DNA from: Trametes villosa
Taxonomy: Eukaryota; Basidiomycota; Agaricomycetes; Polyporales; Polyporaceae
Length of the DNA: 52,345 nucleotides
Assembly (NCBI GenBank): GCA_002964805.2
Contig: PUDQ02000118.1
Location: 1-52,345 of the forward strand
Direction of reading: 5' to 3'
Below, in pieces: positions 10,087-21,578 of the stretch (position 1 is its first letter; each line of letters begins with the position of its first letter). The notes below the pieces were generated by a model. That model saw nothing but the letters and a program-made list of their open reading frames with translations. It made no database searches and was not told the origin of the DNA. Made by a program: the position numbers and the translations under genes.

Positions 10087-11466
10087 ATGCTGCTCGACCT
10101 CGTCACTACGCTCGCTGTCGTGGCACTTGTGTGCGCCGTACTTCCGCTCCCCGACATCTTCATCGAGTGGACTTGCATCTTCTTTCCCAAGATCCGAAGC
10201 CCTTCCCTCCGCATGCGCGAGCTGACGGACAGGATCGACTCGACCCAGAAGCTGCTCGACCACAACGCGCATGCGATGCAGGGAGCTGCGACATCGGAAT
10301 GGCCAAGGTGCGTGCCCCGGTCCTCTTCGCAGTCTTCGTAGCCGCTGATGCTAAGCAAACATGCTAGGATACTGCACGGAACCAACTACCTCGAGATCCT
10401 CGTCAAGAAGGGGGGATGGGGCAAGTACTCCGTGATGCATCTCAAGTGGTGGACGCCGGAGATGCGGAAGATAAACGCCTACTTCGCTGCTCTTTCAAAA
10501 GAGATTGCGGCCTTTGAGGAAGAAGTCTTCGTACGTCTCACTCCTCGCGTTCTGTTCGTAGTCGAGTAAACTCATGGGTGCTCCTTTCATTCCGGCGTAG
10601 ACGTCGCTTGAAGCAGATAACGAGCTCTCCGATGCTCGGGTCATGGGTCCTCTCCGCACTCCGCCCGTCGAAGACCAGGTCCCTCGTATCTCCATCTCAC
10701 GCCCAGGGGATCAAGGCCTCCAGATCCCTCCCGTCGAGGCGGACCCGGGCTCGCCGACGCAGGCAGCTGGCTTGCCGGCGGAGACCGTACCATCCTCTCC
10801 GCCCAGCAGGGTCTTCTCCCAGCCTCCCCTCCCCGATGGCCTTATTCCTACTCCCCCGCCCGAGCCGGAGCCGGAGCTTAGCGCTGCTGGCTATGCGCCT
10901 GGTCCGCAATTCCCGCCTCGCTCGCAAGAGTCTATCAGGTCGTCCACGCCCATGTCCTATTCCGACGACGACACTCGGGCCGACGGCAGCGACGACGGCT
11001 ACGAGTCCGCTGAACCCCTCTTCGGCCACGACGGCCACAAAGGCTTGACAGAGTCACCCAGCCGCAAGCGTTCTGCCCCGCACTCCTCGGACCACCGTGC
11101 GTCACAGTATCAGATCAAAAGACGGATTCCCTCCGACGCCGCCCCTGCTCAAACTGAGCCCTCTTTTGTCTATACGGGCGTGGACGACGGCACTGTGCAC
11201 GTAGCCGCCGAGGTGACCGTCGCGGCGAGGCTGAATTCTAAGGTGGAGGAATACTTTGCGCCTGCGCCAGGTGCGTTTTTCACCCCGACTTCTTGATATA
11301 TCCGGCATGCTGACTGACTGCCCGGATGTGGTCGGAAACAGAGCCCGCCTTGCCGCCTCCTGCCAGTACACCCGAGCGCAGGAACAAGAGGCGTCACGCG
11401 CACTTCAACCCCGGCTTCTCCGGGGTACTCAACATGTTCTCGGCTGGGCGGGCTGACCAGGGGTGA
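10087..11466 (+). CDS. YDILG-family member A (divergent), four exons
   Basis: Exons 10087-10307, 10368-10530, 10601-11270 and 11342-11466 join in frame to 392 residues. Exon 1 has the family layout: an N-terminal hydrophobic helix (L-L-D-L-V-T-T-L-A-V-V-A-L-V), then an amphipathic stretch with R-M-R-E-L-T-D-R-I-D-S-T. It ends in phase 2, as in the other copies. Exon 2 is helical (Y-L-E-I-L-V-K-K-G-G-W-G-K). Exon 3 encodes a long Pro/Ser/Asp-rich, probably disordered tail with basic patches, and the last exon a basic C-terminus (R-R-N-K-R-R-H). Residue identity to the other members is low, so membership rests on architecture and intron phase. The function is unknown. Confidence 0.55.
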
Positions 11467-12172
11467 GCCGGGGTGCTCGCGATGATAGCCGGTCTTCATC
11501 GACCTGTGCCCCACTACGTTTTCTCGAGCTTCACTACCTCTAGATTGACCTTCCGCCTTCATTGTTCACGCCCGTGCCGTTATACTTACTATAACTCTCG
11601 TTTCGCGCTTCGACGCGCGTCGCGCTTTCATGGACCCAGTCCCTCGCGTTCACTTAGACAGCCCTTCCATACGCCTTGCGATCCGCGGCCAACGACCTGA
11701 CGTTCCACGATACACCTGTAGCACACGTACTTACGACACTGGTTCCTTCTGTATTCCCTAGACATACCGATTCGACGCCGTATAATAGATCTGCGAGATA
11801 TTTCAAAGCTCACTCGAGCCCTTATCTGAGTCTGCGATATCATGCATTGGAGTGCAATGATTGTCTCGTCACTCTAGCCAGGGTCTTTAAGCTTGTCGGG
11901 TGAGATAAAATTCATATTGGCGGTGGGAATTCCGTACACATGGGAGGTCATGAGCAACGTCCACAGCCAGGCAATATTCGTCGTTCCCGGCTGGCATACA
12001 TGTCGTGAACATTCAGATATCGTAGAGGACGTAAATGACTGGATCATGTCCGTGCGTTCTCCCGCGTCATTTCCCATCTCTCCCTCCCGCGGCGGTATCG
12101 TACAGTAGGACGTACCTGGATGGCGAGACGCAGCCGCCGACGAGCAGGCGAAGAGCGCGACTCCGGGGTCCC
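11467..12172 (+). other. No recognisable gene
   Basis: This is the stretch between the convergent 3' ends of YDILG-A and YDILG-B. Nothing coding was recognised on either strand. Confidence 0.5.
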
Positions 12173-13085
12173 TTAGTACTGTCCATGGGAGGGCCGCATC
12201 CGGCGCGCGGCGTGCAGCATCCGCGCCCTCTGCGAACCAGGCGGCGACCCGCGACAGAGCGACCGCTTCGGCGCCGGTACGCAGTCGACATCCTGCTCCA
12301 CGTCCGCCGCGGCAGGAACGTCTGCAGGAGCATGGGGGACGACAAGCTTGGGCGCGAGTTCGGGCTCGGGGACGGTCTCCGGCACAGCGACGGCTGCCGC
12401 GCTTGACTCGGGATGTGAGGTAGTTGCTGCCACAGCGGGTGCGGCGTCGACGGCGATGGCGACTACGTCTGTCACGGCTGGGCTGCAGAGGTTCGCAGCG
12501 GGGGCTTCCTCCACTGCAGGGGAGCTGTCCGGTTTGTCGGAGACGGCTTCTTGGATGCCCGAGACGGGGGTATGGTCTACGCTCCGTACAGCAGAGAGCG
12601 CAACCTCCTGCAGGGGGGAGGCCGTCTCTGCTCCTGCGTTTCGCGAGGGCAGCAGCCAGAGGGACGCGCGCAGAGCGTAGATTTCCTGCTGTAGGCGGCT
12701 ACAACGGCGTGCCAGGTCGACGTGGCGGGATGGCAGGAGGCGCGTGAGGTCTGCGTGCTTCCACCGCTCCGCCTCGACCCAGAGGTCGTTCGCGCACGCG
12801 TCCAGTCTGTACGTCACGGCACGATGGTTAGCGCTCAGGTGAGAGCGGGGAGCGGGGACGGACTCACTCGGCGAGATGAGCGCTGTACTTTTCCGAAGCG
12901 GAGAGTGGTACACCGCTGCGCTCGAGCCGCGCGAGGAGCTCCCGCACGCCTTCGAGGGCGTCGTGGACGGCGCGAACGCGGCCGGGAGGGAGACGGGCGG
13001 CGACGAACCGTTGTGCGTGCTCGACGAAGGCAAGCAGCGAAACTACGCCGATGACTAGGCCTGCAACGTCGTAGGCGGATGCCAT
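12173..13085 (-). CDS. YDILG-family member B (short-tail type, two exons)
   Basis: Exon 1 is 13085-12868 and exon 2 is 12806-12173, with a 61-bp intron, giving 283 residues. The N-terminus MASAYDVAGLVIGVVSLLAF is a membrane helix, followed by LPPGRVRAV and a coiled-coil stretch ending before the phase-2 intron. Exon 2 opens with A-N-D-L-W-V-E-A-E-R-W, the family exon-2 signature, then R-C-S-R-L-Q-Q-E-I-Y. A long Ala/Pro/Val/Glu-rich tail, probably disordered, follows. It lacks the C-terminal module of members C, G and J. A TATATA run at about 13260-13266 could be its TATA box. The gene is convergent with A. Confidence 0.7.
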
Positions 13086-14424
13086 GACGAGGGTTTGTCC
13101 CGGACGGTGAGCGGGGTCGCTGAGGGGGGCGACGGATGGGTCGGGTCGGGGCCCGGGAGTGTTGGTGTGTAGCTGTGGCTGATGGATGTGTGGGCGGGGG
13201 TATGGAGTGGGAGAGAGGAGGTCGTAAAGGTTTGTGCGCCTGTCATCGTTGTGTCCGCACTATATATCGCGCTTCCGGAGTTTCACACACCTCAGCAGAC
13301 CGCGCGGGCGACTCGTGGTGGCCGGAAGACCGCGCGTGATGCCCATTGTGGTTTCGAAGCATGTCGGTGCGACGCTATAAACGCTCGCCCAAAGGATCGT
13401 GCCATGCTTGATATTAGCTGAGAAAGAGCAGCTGCTGGTTACATTCCCCACTTAACCCGATCCAGTCAGCGACCTTCCCGCCGTCAAGCAAGGATTAAAT
13501 ACCTTTTACAGCGCACTTTCCGTTGAAGCGCATTCTACAACTCCTACCAGTGTGGCGCTGCCTTGCAAGCGAAGGCTGTCTCGGGCGCCGCAGCCTCGCG
13601 TACTCATAACGCCACCAGACGTTCTCCGGTAGGATGTTTCGGCCGGACGAATGGGCGTACGCGCTGTCGTGCGATAATATCTTCAGCTTTCGCTGAGACG
13701 GACGTGCTCACCAGGAGTGCACGATACCCTCACGTGTGCTGGGTCCGAACAGTAGGAATTCCTCCGAAGTAGGCGCACCTGATGGGGGCGGAAGCGGGCT
13801 AGCATGGACAGTAAAGCAGTGTCAGCCGCGCAGGCTTGACGGAAAGGCATGTGGAACCGCGTGTCCACTACAAGAGGTCCATGATCCACAAGGTAAGCGG
13901 ATAAGCTCAGCGTTGTCGCCGTGCTTTTGCGAGACGCGGCAAACGGTGAATCACCTCTGCCTAGACGAGGAAAAAGAGCATTCAAATGTTCCTATCCGTA
14001 TTGTCAGCACTTCATGCGATACTCAGTAGTATGCTCTAGCGCTGCGCGGCTAGGGATGGGTCCTTCTGACTTTACCTATCGCGGGTTTGAATTCTCTGTA
14101 TCGGCTTATCCGCTATACAGGGCGGCCAGGGCCCAGGATGAGCGCGAGCCCGAGGAGTATCAACAGAAGGCAACGTAGTGGCAGTATTACTGGGTTGCAT
14201 CGCAAGGGCGAGGACGAGGGCGAGAGAGTGAGCGGATGAGGGCGAGGGGGCAAACGTCCAAGGCGCCCGAGGGTAGCCAGGGTGGCGTGGGAAAGCGGAA
14301 TTCGTTGTGTTGCCTCACGGCTGCTCACGGCTGTGGATTGCTTTTCGCCAGACGCAATGATGTAGGCCAAGGTTTATTCAAGCTTCATGGCTCGCTGGGG
14401 CGCACCATGGCCGCCCAGAAGGCG
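13086..14424 (+). other. Intergenic stretch with dispersed motif
   Basis: It holds the upstream region of YDILG-B and the promoter of mini-kinase beta. The dispersed motif lies at 14281-14295 (minus orientation), about 190 bp before the beta ATG. From about 14330 the sequence is clearly homologous to the promoter of copy alpha (about 5100-5238). No gene was recognised in 13270-14280. Confidence 0.5.
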
Positions 14425-14945
14425 TATAAAAACACGGCCGCTCAGCGCTCAGCCTCCTCGCCCCAGCTATCCTACTCACCATGGCATATGGGTAGCCCAC
14501 CCTCTATGACGCCTCTCCTACTCCCGGCAACGTCGACACTAGCCCTCCTCCCATCTCTCGCAGTGCCGCTTCCACATCTGCTGACTCAGGAGAACAAACT
14601 TCCCCTGGTGATACCTAACTTGAACGCGCAGACGGAGCGCCGCTAAATCGTCGAGTCGCGTCAGAGATGTCTCCGATCCCCAGCGCAATGACCAACGCCT
14701 GGGAGCTCCTCGCAGGCATCTTCTGCGCTATCGTTGGTTCGTGATTTTTGTACTACCCCGCCTTATTCCGCTTACCACCTCATGTATTAGCACACAAGGG
14801 AACATACGAGCGCGAAAACGAGCTGCACGGCGACACCAGCCCGAATACGATCCTCCTCGCATCTCCAGCTTAACTGTCCGCAAGGTCAGCGATCCCGACC
14901 GTCGCAGTCGCCGTCCGCGTGTTTCCGCGAGTATGCGGCACTCTC
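14425..14945 (+). pseudogene. Mini FunK1-like gene, copy beta, broken
   Basis: This is a duplicate of the gene at 5239 with the same TATA context (14425-14431) and the same first codons (ATG at 14481), but it hits a stop after four codons and is frameshifted. A later ATG at 14688 could still give a short product, spliced 14688-14736 to 14791-14873. That product keeps W-E-L-L-A-G-I-F and the catalytic-loop motif H-G-D-T-S-P-N-T-I, then stops. A stretch of roughly 75 bp present in alpha is missing near 14870, after which homology resumes (V-R-K-V-S-D-P-D) to about 14945. It is most simply a decaying copy. Confidence 0.75.
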
Positions 14946-15467
14946 AACAAGCCCGCCTTGTCCGCGGCCTCTGAGATGCTGAACGTCGGCAACGTTCTTG
15001 CAGAGCTTGTAGCGCAGCTCGTGGCCCTCGGCTCAACTGAGCGTGTAGACAGCGCCCTCGAAGCGCTGCTAGCAAACAAACCTTCGCAGCCTCGACGTCA
15101 AGGTAGATTGCTACACACCTAGCCTCGTATACGGTCTTTGCCCGTCAGCACGCTTAAGAGGACTTGCCTTGTTAACTAGCTATTTACCTAACTTACGCAG
15201 ATACTACCCAACTGCTTCGACGTGGGGGCCTCCGAGTTCGGATGTTGCCCTTCACGCGTTCTGACGAACTTCACTCATGTTCGTACAGATGTCCCACCGT
15301 CACGTTCAAGTATGCTTCGCGGACACCACGAGTACGTCTCGTGTCCTCCGAGCGTCTTCTACACCCTAGGCTGTGCATTTCACAGCTACAGCCATCCGAT
15401 ATAAGGGCGACACCCGTGCGCGATCTCGCAATCCCCCATTGCGCTGCGCTGTGGGCACTCAGTACTC
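14946..15467 (+). other. Orphan coding-like segment
   Basis: Bases 14940-15104 on the plus strand read as a helical, gene-like peptide containing A-S-E-M-L-N-V-G-N-V-L-A-E-L and E-R-V-D-S-A-L-E-A-L-L, ending at a possible splice donor. No partner exons were recognised, so it may be a displaced fragment of another gene. The rest, to 15467, is upstream sequence of YDILG-C. Confidence 0.3.
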
Positions 15468-16978
15468 ATGGCTTCCCTATACGACATCCTCGGAGTCATC
15501 TTTGGGGTCATCTCTCTGTTGGCCTTCACGAAGCACGTCGGACGCCTGGTTTACGCCTTCCTACCGTCTGCGCGCGTTCAAGCCCTGGAAGACTCAATTC
15601 AAGAGATACGCATTCTCATCGATCGCCTGGAGGGAAGAAGCCGCAGCCAAACCGAGGAGACAGAAAACACTTGGGCGGATCATCGCGAACGGCTTGATTG
15701 GTACGTCCTTGGCTTCGGGCGTGCCACCCATAGTAGTTCAAAGATTTCTGCCACTTATGCCCTCGGTCGCATACAGGTTCGCCCAGTCGGTTAACGAGCT
15801 GTGGCTCGAAGTGAAGCGGTGGGAGAGCCAAGGCTTCATGCGAGTATACCAGCCCCGTGGCACCGCCGAGTTTGTCCAGCTCTACGGCGAGATCAGGCGC
15901 GAGGTCGACGATTACCACACGCATCTCATCCGGCAACACCTGAACAACCCGCGTCTCCTTCCGCGCCCACCTTCATCGTCATCCCGTGCATCGGCCACAT
16001 CCGCCTACATTCACTTGACGCACTGTGATGCCGCCTTCGTGCTGGGCGATCAGGGCCGCTCTCGAGAGCCCGAAGAGCCGCGCTCCAGTGAAGCCCCCAG
16101 GCTCGAGGTGGTCGGATGGGCCGCTGCATCCGGCGTAGACTCGGAGGCGTCCATAAACGCCATGCAGCCTGCATCTCTGTCTAGTGCGGGGATTGTGGAC
16201 TCAAAATCCTCCGCTAGGGACTCACACTCGCGTTTCCTTCGACGTCGACGCACTCCGTATCTCTCAGGAATGTCTGGTACGCTCTCGGGTTCGGACCCGG
16301 CAAGTGAAGCACCGCCGAACGTCGAAGAAGGAGGAAGAGGCTCCGTTGTGAACCAATGGTTTAGCCAGCTGCAGCAGTCCAGGTTCGGGGGCCAGGGGTT
16401 CGATCGGCATCTTGGCAGAATCCTCGGTATCAACGGGGCTGCGTTCTTGCCACAAGAAGTAAGCTGCGACGGATTCTATCAAGAGATCGCACCGGACGAC
16501 ATCTACTTCATCACGGATGACAACAGATGCATAAATCTCGCCCATGCGCTATGCAGCGACATGCACAACCTGGTTCTCCAAAGCGAGTCCGATGCGACGT
16601 CGGGTGTCTTCATCACTGGGCTCCAGATAAGTATTTATTCCCATCAATATTACACAGGCTCCTGAAAGCTCATCGTTCGAGTACAGGGACCCACACCCTA
16701 ATCAAGTCACAGCTCTCAGCCCTACCGGTGCAATGGATATCATCTCGCGGGGAACATTTGTTCAGGCCATCGCCAAGAAGGCGTTGGATTATCTGGTTGG
16801 CTGCTTCGCTGATGATCTTCGTCTCCTAGTTGCTCACGCCTGAGAACAGTTCCGGCGAGGTCAAAGGGAATTCCTTGTCAATGGATTGGCCGTCTCTCCT
16901 GAGCGCCTGTATATATGGAAGCCCCGCCTTGCGGGGGGGCGCATATGGCAGCCGGAGTTCTTTGCGGATCGTCCGTAG
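15468..16978 (+). CDS. YDILG-family member C (long type), intron 2 splice sites damaged
   Basis: Exon 1 is 15468-15700 (MASLYDILGVIFGVISLLAF, then LPSARVQALE). Exon 2 starts at 15777 (F-A-Q-S-V-N-E-L-W-L-E-V-K-R-W). A 230-residue Ser/Arg-rich middle follows, then D-D-I-Y-F-I-T-D-D-N-R-C-I-N-L-A-H-A-L. Exon 3 (16676-16795) has F-x-x-R-D-P and I-S-R-G-T-F-V-Q-A-I-A-K-K. Exon 4 (16850-16978) ends WQPEFFADRP-stop. All frames stay open, but intron 2 (16627-16675) starts AT instead of GT and ends CG instead of AG. Either the protein stops at 16665, or an alternative GT-AG pair (16613 to about 16661) rescues the frame with a short segment lost. The function is unknown. Confidence 0.65.
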
Positions 16979-18331
16979 CATCAAAGAAGTACGTGTTCTC
17001 CCAGGTTTGCCGTCTTCATGATTTCCTACCGGATACATGTCGTGCTGAACTCCGGCTTTGGCCTCCACAGAAGCTGTGTTACATTCTCTGAACATTCATA
17101 TTCGGGTTGAATCCCTGTTACGCCATCGGAACGCCGCTCAAGTTTGTGGTAGCTGAGGATGCGTACTTACGCGGACTGGGCTCTGGGAGGATTGACAGAC
17201 ATTGCAATTGATTCTGGTCTGCGCTGTTTGTTCTTGCATTATGTTCCCCAGAATTATCTTTTAAATCCCTACCACTGTCGTGCTACCGCTTCGTTCTTGG
17301 CAGATACAGACCTTCAGATCGCTCTTCATCGGCGTTGAGTGTAGAACCTTTGGCGTGTGTTACGATCCTCTTACAGTGTCGTCGTACATCTGTTGTTCGA
17401 TGAACTCCTGGATAGCAGCTCACTTGTCCTTCTCAGCCCACTCCAAACGTTCATCAATTTTTCGAACGTGATCGTCCGCTTCGTCCGGATGTACCTCTAG
17501 CCTGCAGACGCGGTGGCGGGGTAGACAATGAGCACCGGGCGTGCGCGATGCTCTGGGGCGGGTGGCGGTGGCGTGGGAAAGGCGCGTCGCTTGTTCAACG
17601 CCGTCCTCCTCTTGCTCCTCGATGTCCTCGAAAATATCCTCGACGGCTTCTGACGTTTCTCCGAGACGAGGGGATACCGCTTCGCTTAAATTCTAGGCTC
17701 ATACACTGGCAAACTCGGTGCTCGATGCTCGCGCCTCACTCCTGGCAGGTTCTCAGTCGGCATGGGAGCCTAGGAATTCCCGTCAACCGATGAATCCGCC
17801 AGGACTCAATGGACGCAAGAAACATCGCCAGTATATACGCTGGCAAGGCTGAATCGCCGCCGTAAAGCTAGGACGATGCAACCTCAGCCGCTAGTAGGTA
17901 CACGTCTGCACAGTGCACACGTCCGATTCAATTGCACAGCTGTTGCAGGTATCGATGCCCTGCTCTGCGCTATTGGCTCGCCGCTCACTCGTGTTCCGCA
18001 AATACAGCCCCAGCGACTCGCACACGAACGCCCCCAACTTTCATACCCCCAGCCTCCTTGCAAACTTTGTCTCCACGTGAGCAGCTACCACATCCGGCGT
18101 TGTTTTATGCTTCGCACCCCCAACGAGAACATTTCACGTGCCTAGTTCTGCGCCGTGGGCGGTGCATATGACTGCTACAGCCATGGCAGAGGGCGGGTCC
18201 TCGCATCGCTCTGTCCTCTGTGTCCTAAATCTCGTTCACCCTCGCCATCGCCCTCACCTCCATATCGCAGTCTACCTGCGTCCTCATTGACTAGCGTCGT
18301 CAAACACCGTGACTGAGCCTGGATTGCGTCT
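16979..18331 (+). other. Gene-poor stretch with an acidic peptide relic
   Basis: On the minus strand, about 17660-17560 reads E-D-I-E-E-Q-E-E-D-G-V-E-Q then A-T-R-L-S-H-A-T-A, in the same frame as the segments upstream of ATG7 and its fragments. This includes the dispersed motif at 17567-17581. Nothing else was recognised. Confidence 0.4.
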
Positions 18332-19412
18332 ATGTACGACATTCTCTTTCGAGCCCTCGAAACTACCGTCAAGGAGGTGCAGACTCTTGTCGGCCATCTC
18401 CAAGAAAGAAATGCGGACCCGACGATGCCGGTGGCGGCAGAGACACCTGAGCCAGAGTATCACGAGCAGCTCGACGGGTACGCCACACGCTCCTCCTGAA
18501 GTTCACTGGCCTGAGGGTGTCTAATCATACCGCGCGGTTGCATGAAGGTTTACAAATCCAGCTAGTTGTACCGAACTCCGGTGGTGGGAGAGGTCGCACT
18601 CGCACCCGTCCCAGGGGAGCACTGAGCTCAACCGGTGCTACTTCAACCTCCCACACGACACAGATCATTATTCGAGGCGCTACATACAGCACACCCTGTA
18701 CGCCTTGTCCCCGTTTACGTGGTTGCCGTCGGTGGCGCCGGACGCGGGGTCCACCTCCATTCACGCATTGCGAGCAGCAGGCGCAGAACTAGGAGAACAC
18801 CGCGGGCGACGTGAAAATTCGGGTTGGAGGGACTGGCAGGGTCGTGAGTTGTCCGGGAGACCGGAGGACGGGGAGACTCCTACCCCTCAAGGTCTCGGAG
18901 ACCACCCAACTCCTCAGGGAACCGTGGACTTTAGCATGGGCGATGGTACATGTCTGAGTCTCGTGGCCCTGAAGGACGGGAAGACGGCCGAGCTGGTCGA
19001 CAAAGACGGCCCGGCGTTCTCGCCGCAAAAACTTGAAATAACTCTCCGCATCCAGGTACTTAACTATCGGCTTCTGTTCGCAATTCGGCAAGCTCATACG
19101 TAGTACATAGTTTGAGAACATGGACGCATACTATCGCCGGTTGTTCACCGTAGACTCTTCGAGCATTGCTACTGTGTCTATCCGCCGGGGTATACTAGCC
19201 CAGACCATCGCAAAGGTGACATTGATGTATCTGGTCAGTTTCTATCCTCATATGCGCTACGTCGTAGTCGCTTACATATAGGGCAGAGCAATGCAGGCGA
19301 GGACGGTATCACGATTGACGGGCGCACATTCGATCCCCACCACATCTTCCTGCAGCAGATTCGCCAAATCTCAGGTTCCTTATGGGAGCCTGTCTTCGAC
19401 GCCAAAGCCTGA
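18332..19412 (+). pseudogene. YDILG-family member D, degenerate long type
   Basis: Exon 1 (18332-18477) begins MYDILF and jumps straight to RALETTVKEVQTLV, so the membrane helix and its linker have been deleted. The usual phase-2 donor is present. Exon 2 is mostly lost. The C-terminal parts persist: G-D-G-T-C-L-S-L-V-A-L and L-V-D-K-D-G-P-A-F (about 18940-19053); F-E-N-M-D-A-Y-Y-R-R with R-R-G-I-L-A-Q-T-I-A-K (about 19111-19233); and I-T-I-D-G-R-T-F then S-G-S-L-W-E-P-V-F before a stop near 19412. The WQPEF signature has become WEPVF. It is a relic rather than a working gene. Confidence 0.7.
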
Positions 19413-20179
19413 CGTGTTCGTTTGGTGACGACGCTTTCCAAGATTTGTGAGCCTCTCTTCGTTCTGCTGCGTGTAAGTGCTGATCTGGACAACAGTCACA
19501 GGGGACATGCGACATAACTGTACCGTCTACCCCTAATGAGCAAACAAACGGAGCCTGCGCGGTGCGTGATCTGTCTTGCCCCCAAAGTGGCGTGTCATCA
19601 TGTAAACGATTCTCGGGCGGTCGGTATTGTGCAGTGAATATCAGAGTAGTCTCGCAGTCAGCGTGGCAATGAAAATCTATGCACCGGATCGAGCAGCTCC
19701 GCCTGGTCCTAACGTCAATTCGAGCTCAATGAACTCAAGTGTAGCTGCAAAACGGTCGGTAGTTTCTCGAGCTCGGTCGTGCCCCACGATACTCCGTCCT
19801 GAGGCGTTGGTAGGCCAGACTCCGAGGGGATAGTGAACATGGGACACAAAGGTTCGACACGGCCATCCCAGCAAATCATCTCTTCTCGCTCATGCACATG
19901 CCAAAAAGGATAGCCTCAGACGCGCTCGGAGTAACCCGAAGCGAAGCAAGCTCGAGCTCGTAACCTTACGTGCCCCCAGCGCCTCTGTCTCGTACACTGC
20001 CTACGCACTTGGAAAGAGTTATAGGCACACATCGCGCATGGCTCGCCCCCCCCCCCCCGGCTCGTCCTCTCCCAGTCTCCGGCCTGCATCTGCAGACCCG
20101 GGCCCTCAGACTCGACACCTGACCGTCGCGATTACCCCGTCTCCCCTCTCTGACTAGCATCGCCGAGCACGTCTCTCGC
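19413..20179 (+). other. Intergenic stretch with a poly-C run
   Basis: No gene was recognised. A homopolymer of about 14 C lies at 20046-20059, some 120 bp upstream of YDILG-E, and may be length-unstable or prone to sequencing error. Confidence 0.5.
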
Positions 20180-21234
20180 ATGGCATCCGCCTACGACATC
20201 CTCGGGCTGATCCTCGGGCTGATCTCCTTGCTCGCCTTCGCGAAATACGTCAAACGCGCGGTGTGTCACTTCTTACCCCCCGCCCGTGTCCGGGCCCTCG
20301 AGGAGACCATCGAGGAGATGCGGGCGCTCATCGACTGCCTCGAGAAGAGAGGCGGCGTTGAGCCGCCCGCCCCAGGCTGGGCAGGCTATCGGGAACGCCT
20401 CAACGGGTACGCCCCTCCCGCGCCCCGCGCGTCTACGGGTCTGCTCACCCCGCATGCGCGCGTAGGTTCGCCCAGGAGGTCGGCGATCTGGGGCTCGAAG
20501 TACGCTGCTGGGAGAGCATGGGGCTCGCGCGCATCCGCCAGCCGTACGGGAGCCCAGCGTTCACGCAGCGGTACTGTGACCTCAAACGCAAGATCGGCGA
20601 CAGCCGCCGACACCTCGACGATCTCTTGAAGGCCTCGATCCCCGAGCTGCCGGTGTGTTCGTCGACGCCAGGGGGACCAGGTTCGTCTGTCGCCAGAGGC
20701 GGCCAGCCGCGTGCTCCAACCCCGCCCGTGCGCTGCGACTCTCCGGAGCCCCTCGAAGCCCACAGCGGCACAGAGGCAGCCGGGCCGGTGGTACGCCCCG
20801 TCGTAGCGCCGATCGCTAGCGCTCGAGCGGGCGTCGCAGTGCCCGCGGAGGGGGCTCAAGTGTCCGTCGCAGCGCCAATAGAGAGCGTGACGGCGTCGGT
20901 AGTGGCGGGCCCAAGTGCCAAGGCGATTATGCCTACACCACCGCGCGCCATCATCATGCAGACGACCGCTACCCGACGTATCACCCGTCTAGTACCGCGG
21001 CGGAGTGGTTCGGGTACGACGCCCAAGCTCGCATGTTCGAAGGACGAAGTGCAGGGCGCCGGAGAGAAGGCCGGGCGCAAGGCGAGCGTAGGAGGCACGG
21101 AGTATGGGAACTCGCCAGCGTGGCGCCAGCTGAGGACGGGCTGCACAAACGGGCTAATCGCACGCAATGAGTGGGGGAAGGTGGGAGAAGTGGGATTTGG
21201 ACTTTGGAAATGGACGAACTGGTGCCCGATGTAA
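20180..21234 (+). CDS. YDILG-family member E (short-tail type, two exons)
   Basis: Exons 20180-20406 and 20466-21234 give 331 residues. Exon 1 has the most typical N-terminus (MASAYDILGLILGLISLLAF), then LPPARVRALEETIEEMRALI, a predicted coiled coil. Exon 2 opens F-A-Q-E-V-G-D-L-G-L-E-V and contains R-I-R-Q-P-Y-G-S-P-A-F-T-Q-R-Y-C-D-L-K. The remaining 230 residues are a Pro/Ala/Val-rich, Lys/Gly-ending tail, probably disordered and clearly related to the tail of member H. It has no C-terminal module. The usual family Trp in D-L-W-L is Gly here (D-L-G-L). The function is unknown. Confidence 0.75.
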
Positions 21235-21578
21235 GATTGCCCAGCTGATTTAGAGAGCGCGTGCGGGATGCAGAGTCGAATGGACGGACTAGTAGTCACG
21301 ATTTTTAGAGACGAAGCTAAAGTTCTTGTTTTCCATTAGTGGAATTCAGTACGGTCAGCAACAGGACGATGCATGCCGCCAGGGCCTCGTGAGGAAAGCG
21401 GAGGACGTCGACGGTGAGGTTCGTGTGGAAGGTGTGTTGTTGTTAAGCGCTCGGCGTTGAATATACAGATTTCCAAAAGCGACGTTGTGGCGTGGGAAGA
21501 ACGCGTCGCGGTATGCACGCGTCGGTGGCGCGGCGTGGCTAAACACCCCTTTCCCTCCCTCCTCACACTCTCTCGTCC
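21235..21578 (+). other. Upstream region of mini-kinase gamma with dispersed motif
   Basis: A variant of the dispersed motif (TGTGGCGTGGGAAG, minus orientation) lies at 21486-21499, about 80 bp before the ATG at 21579. No separate gene was recognised. Confidence 0.45.
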
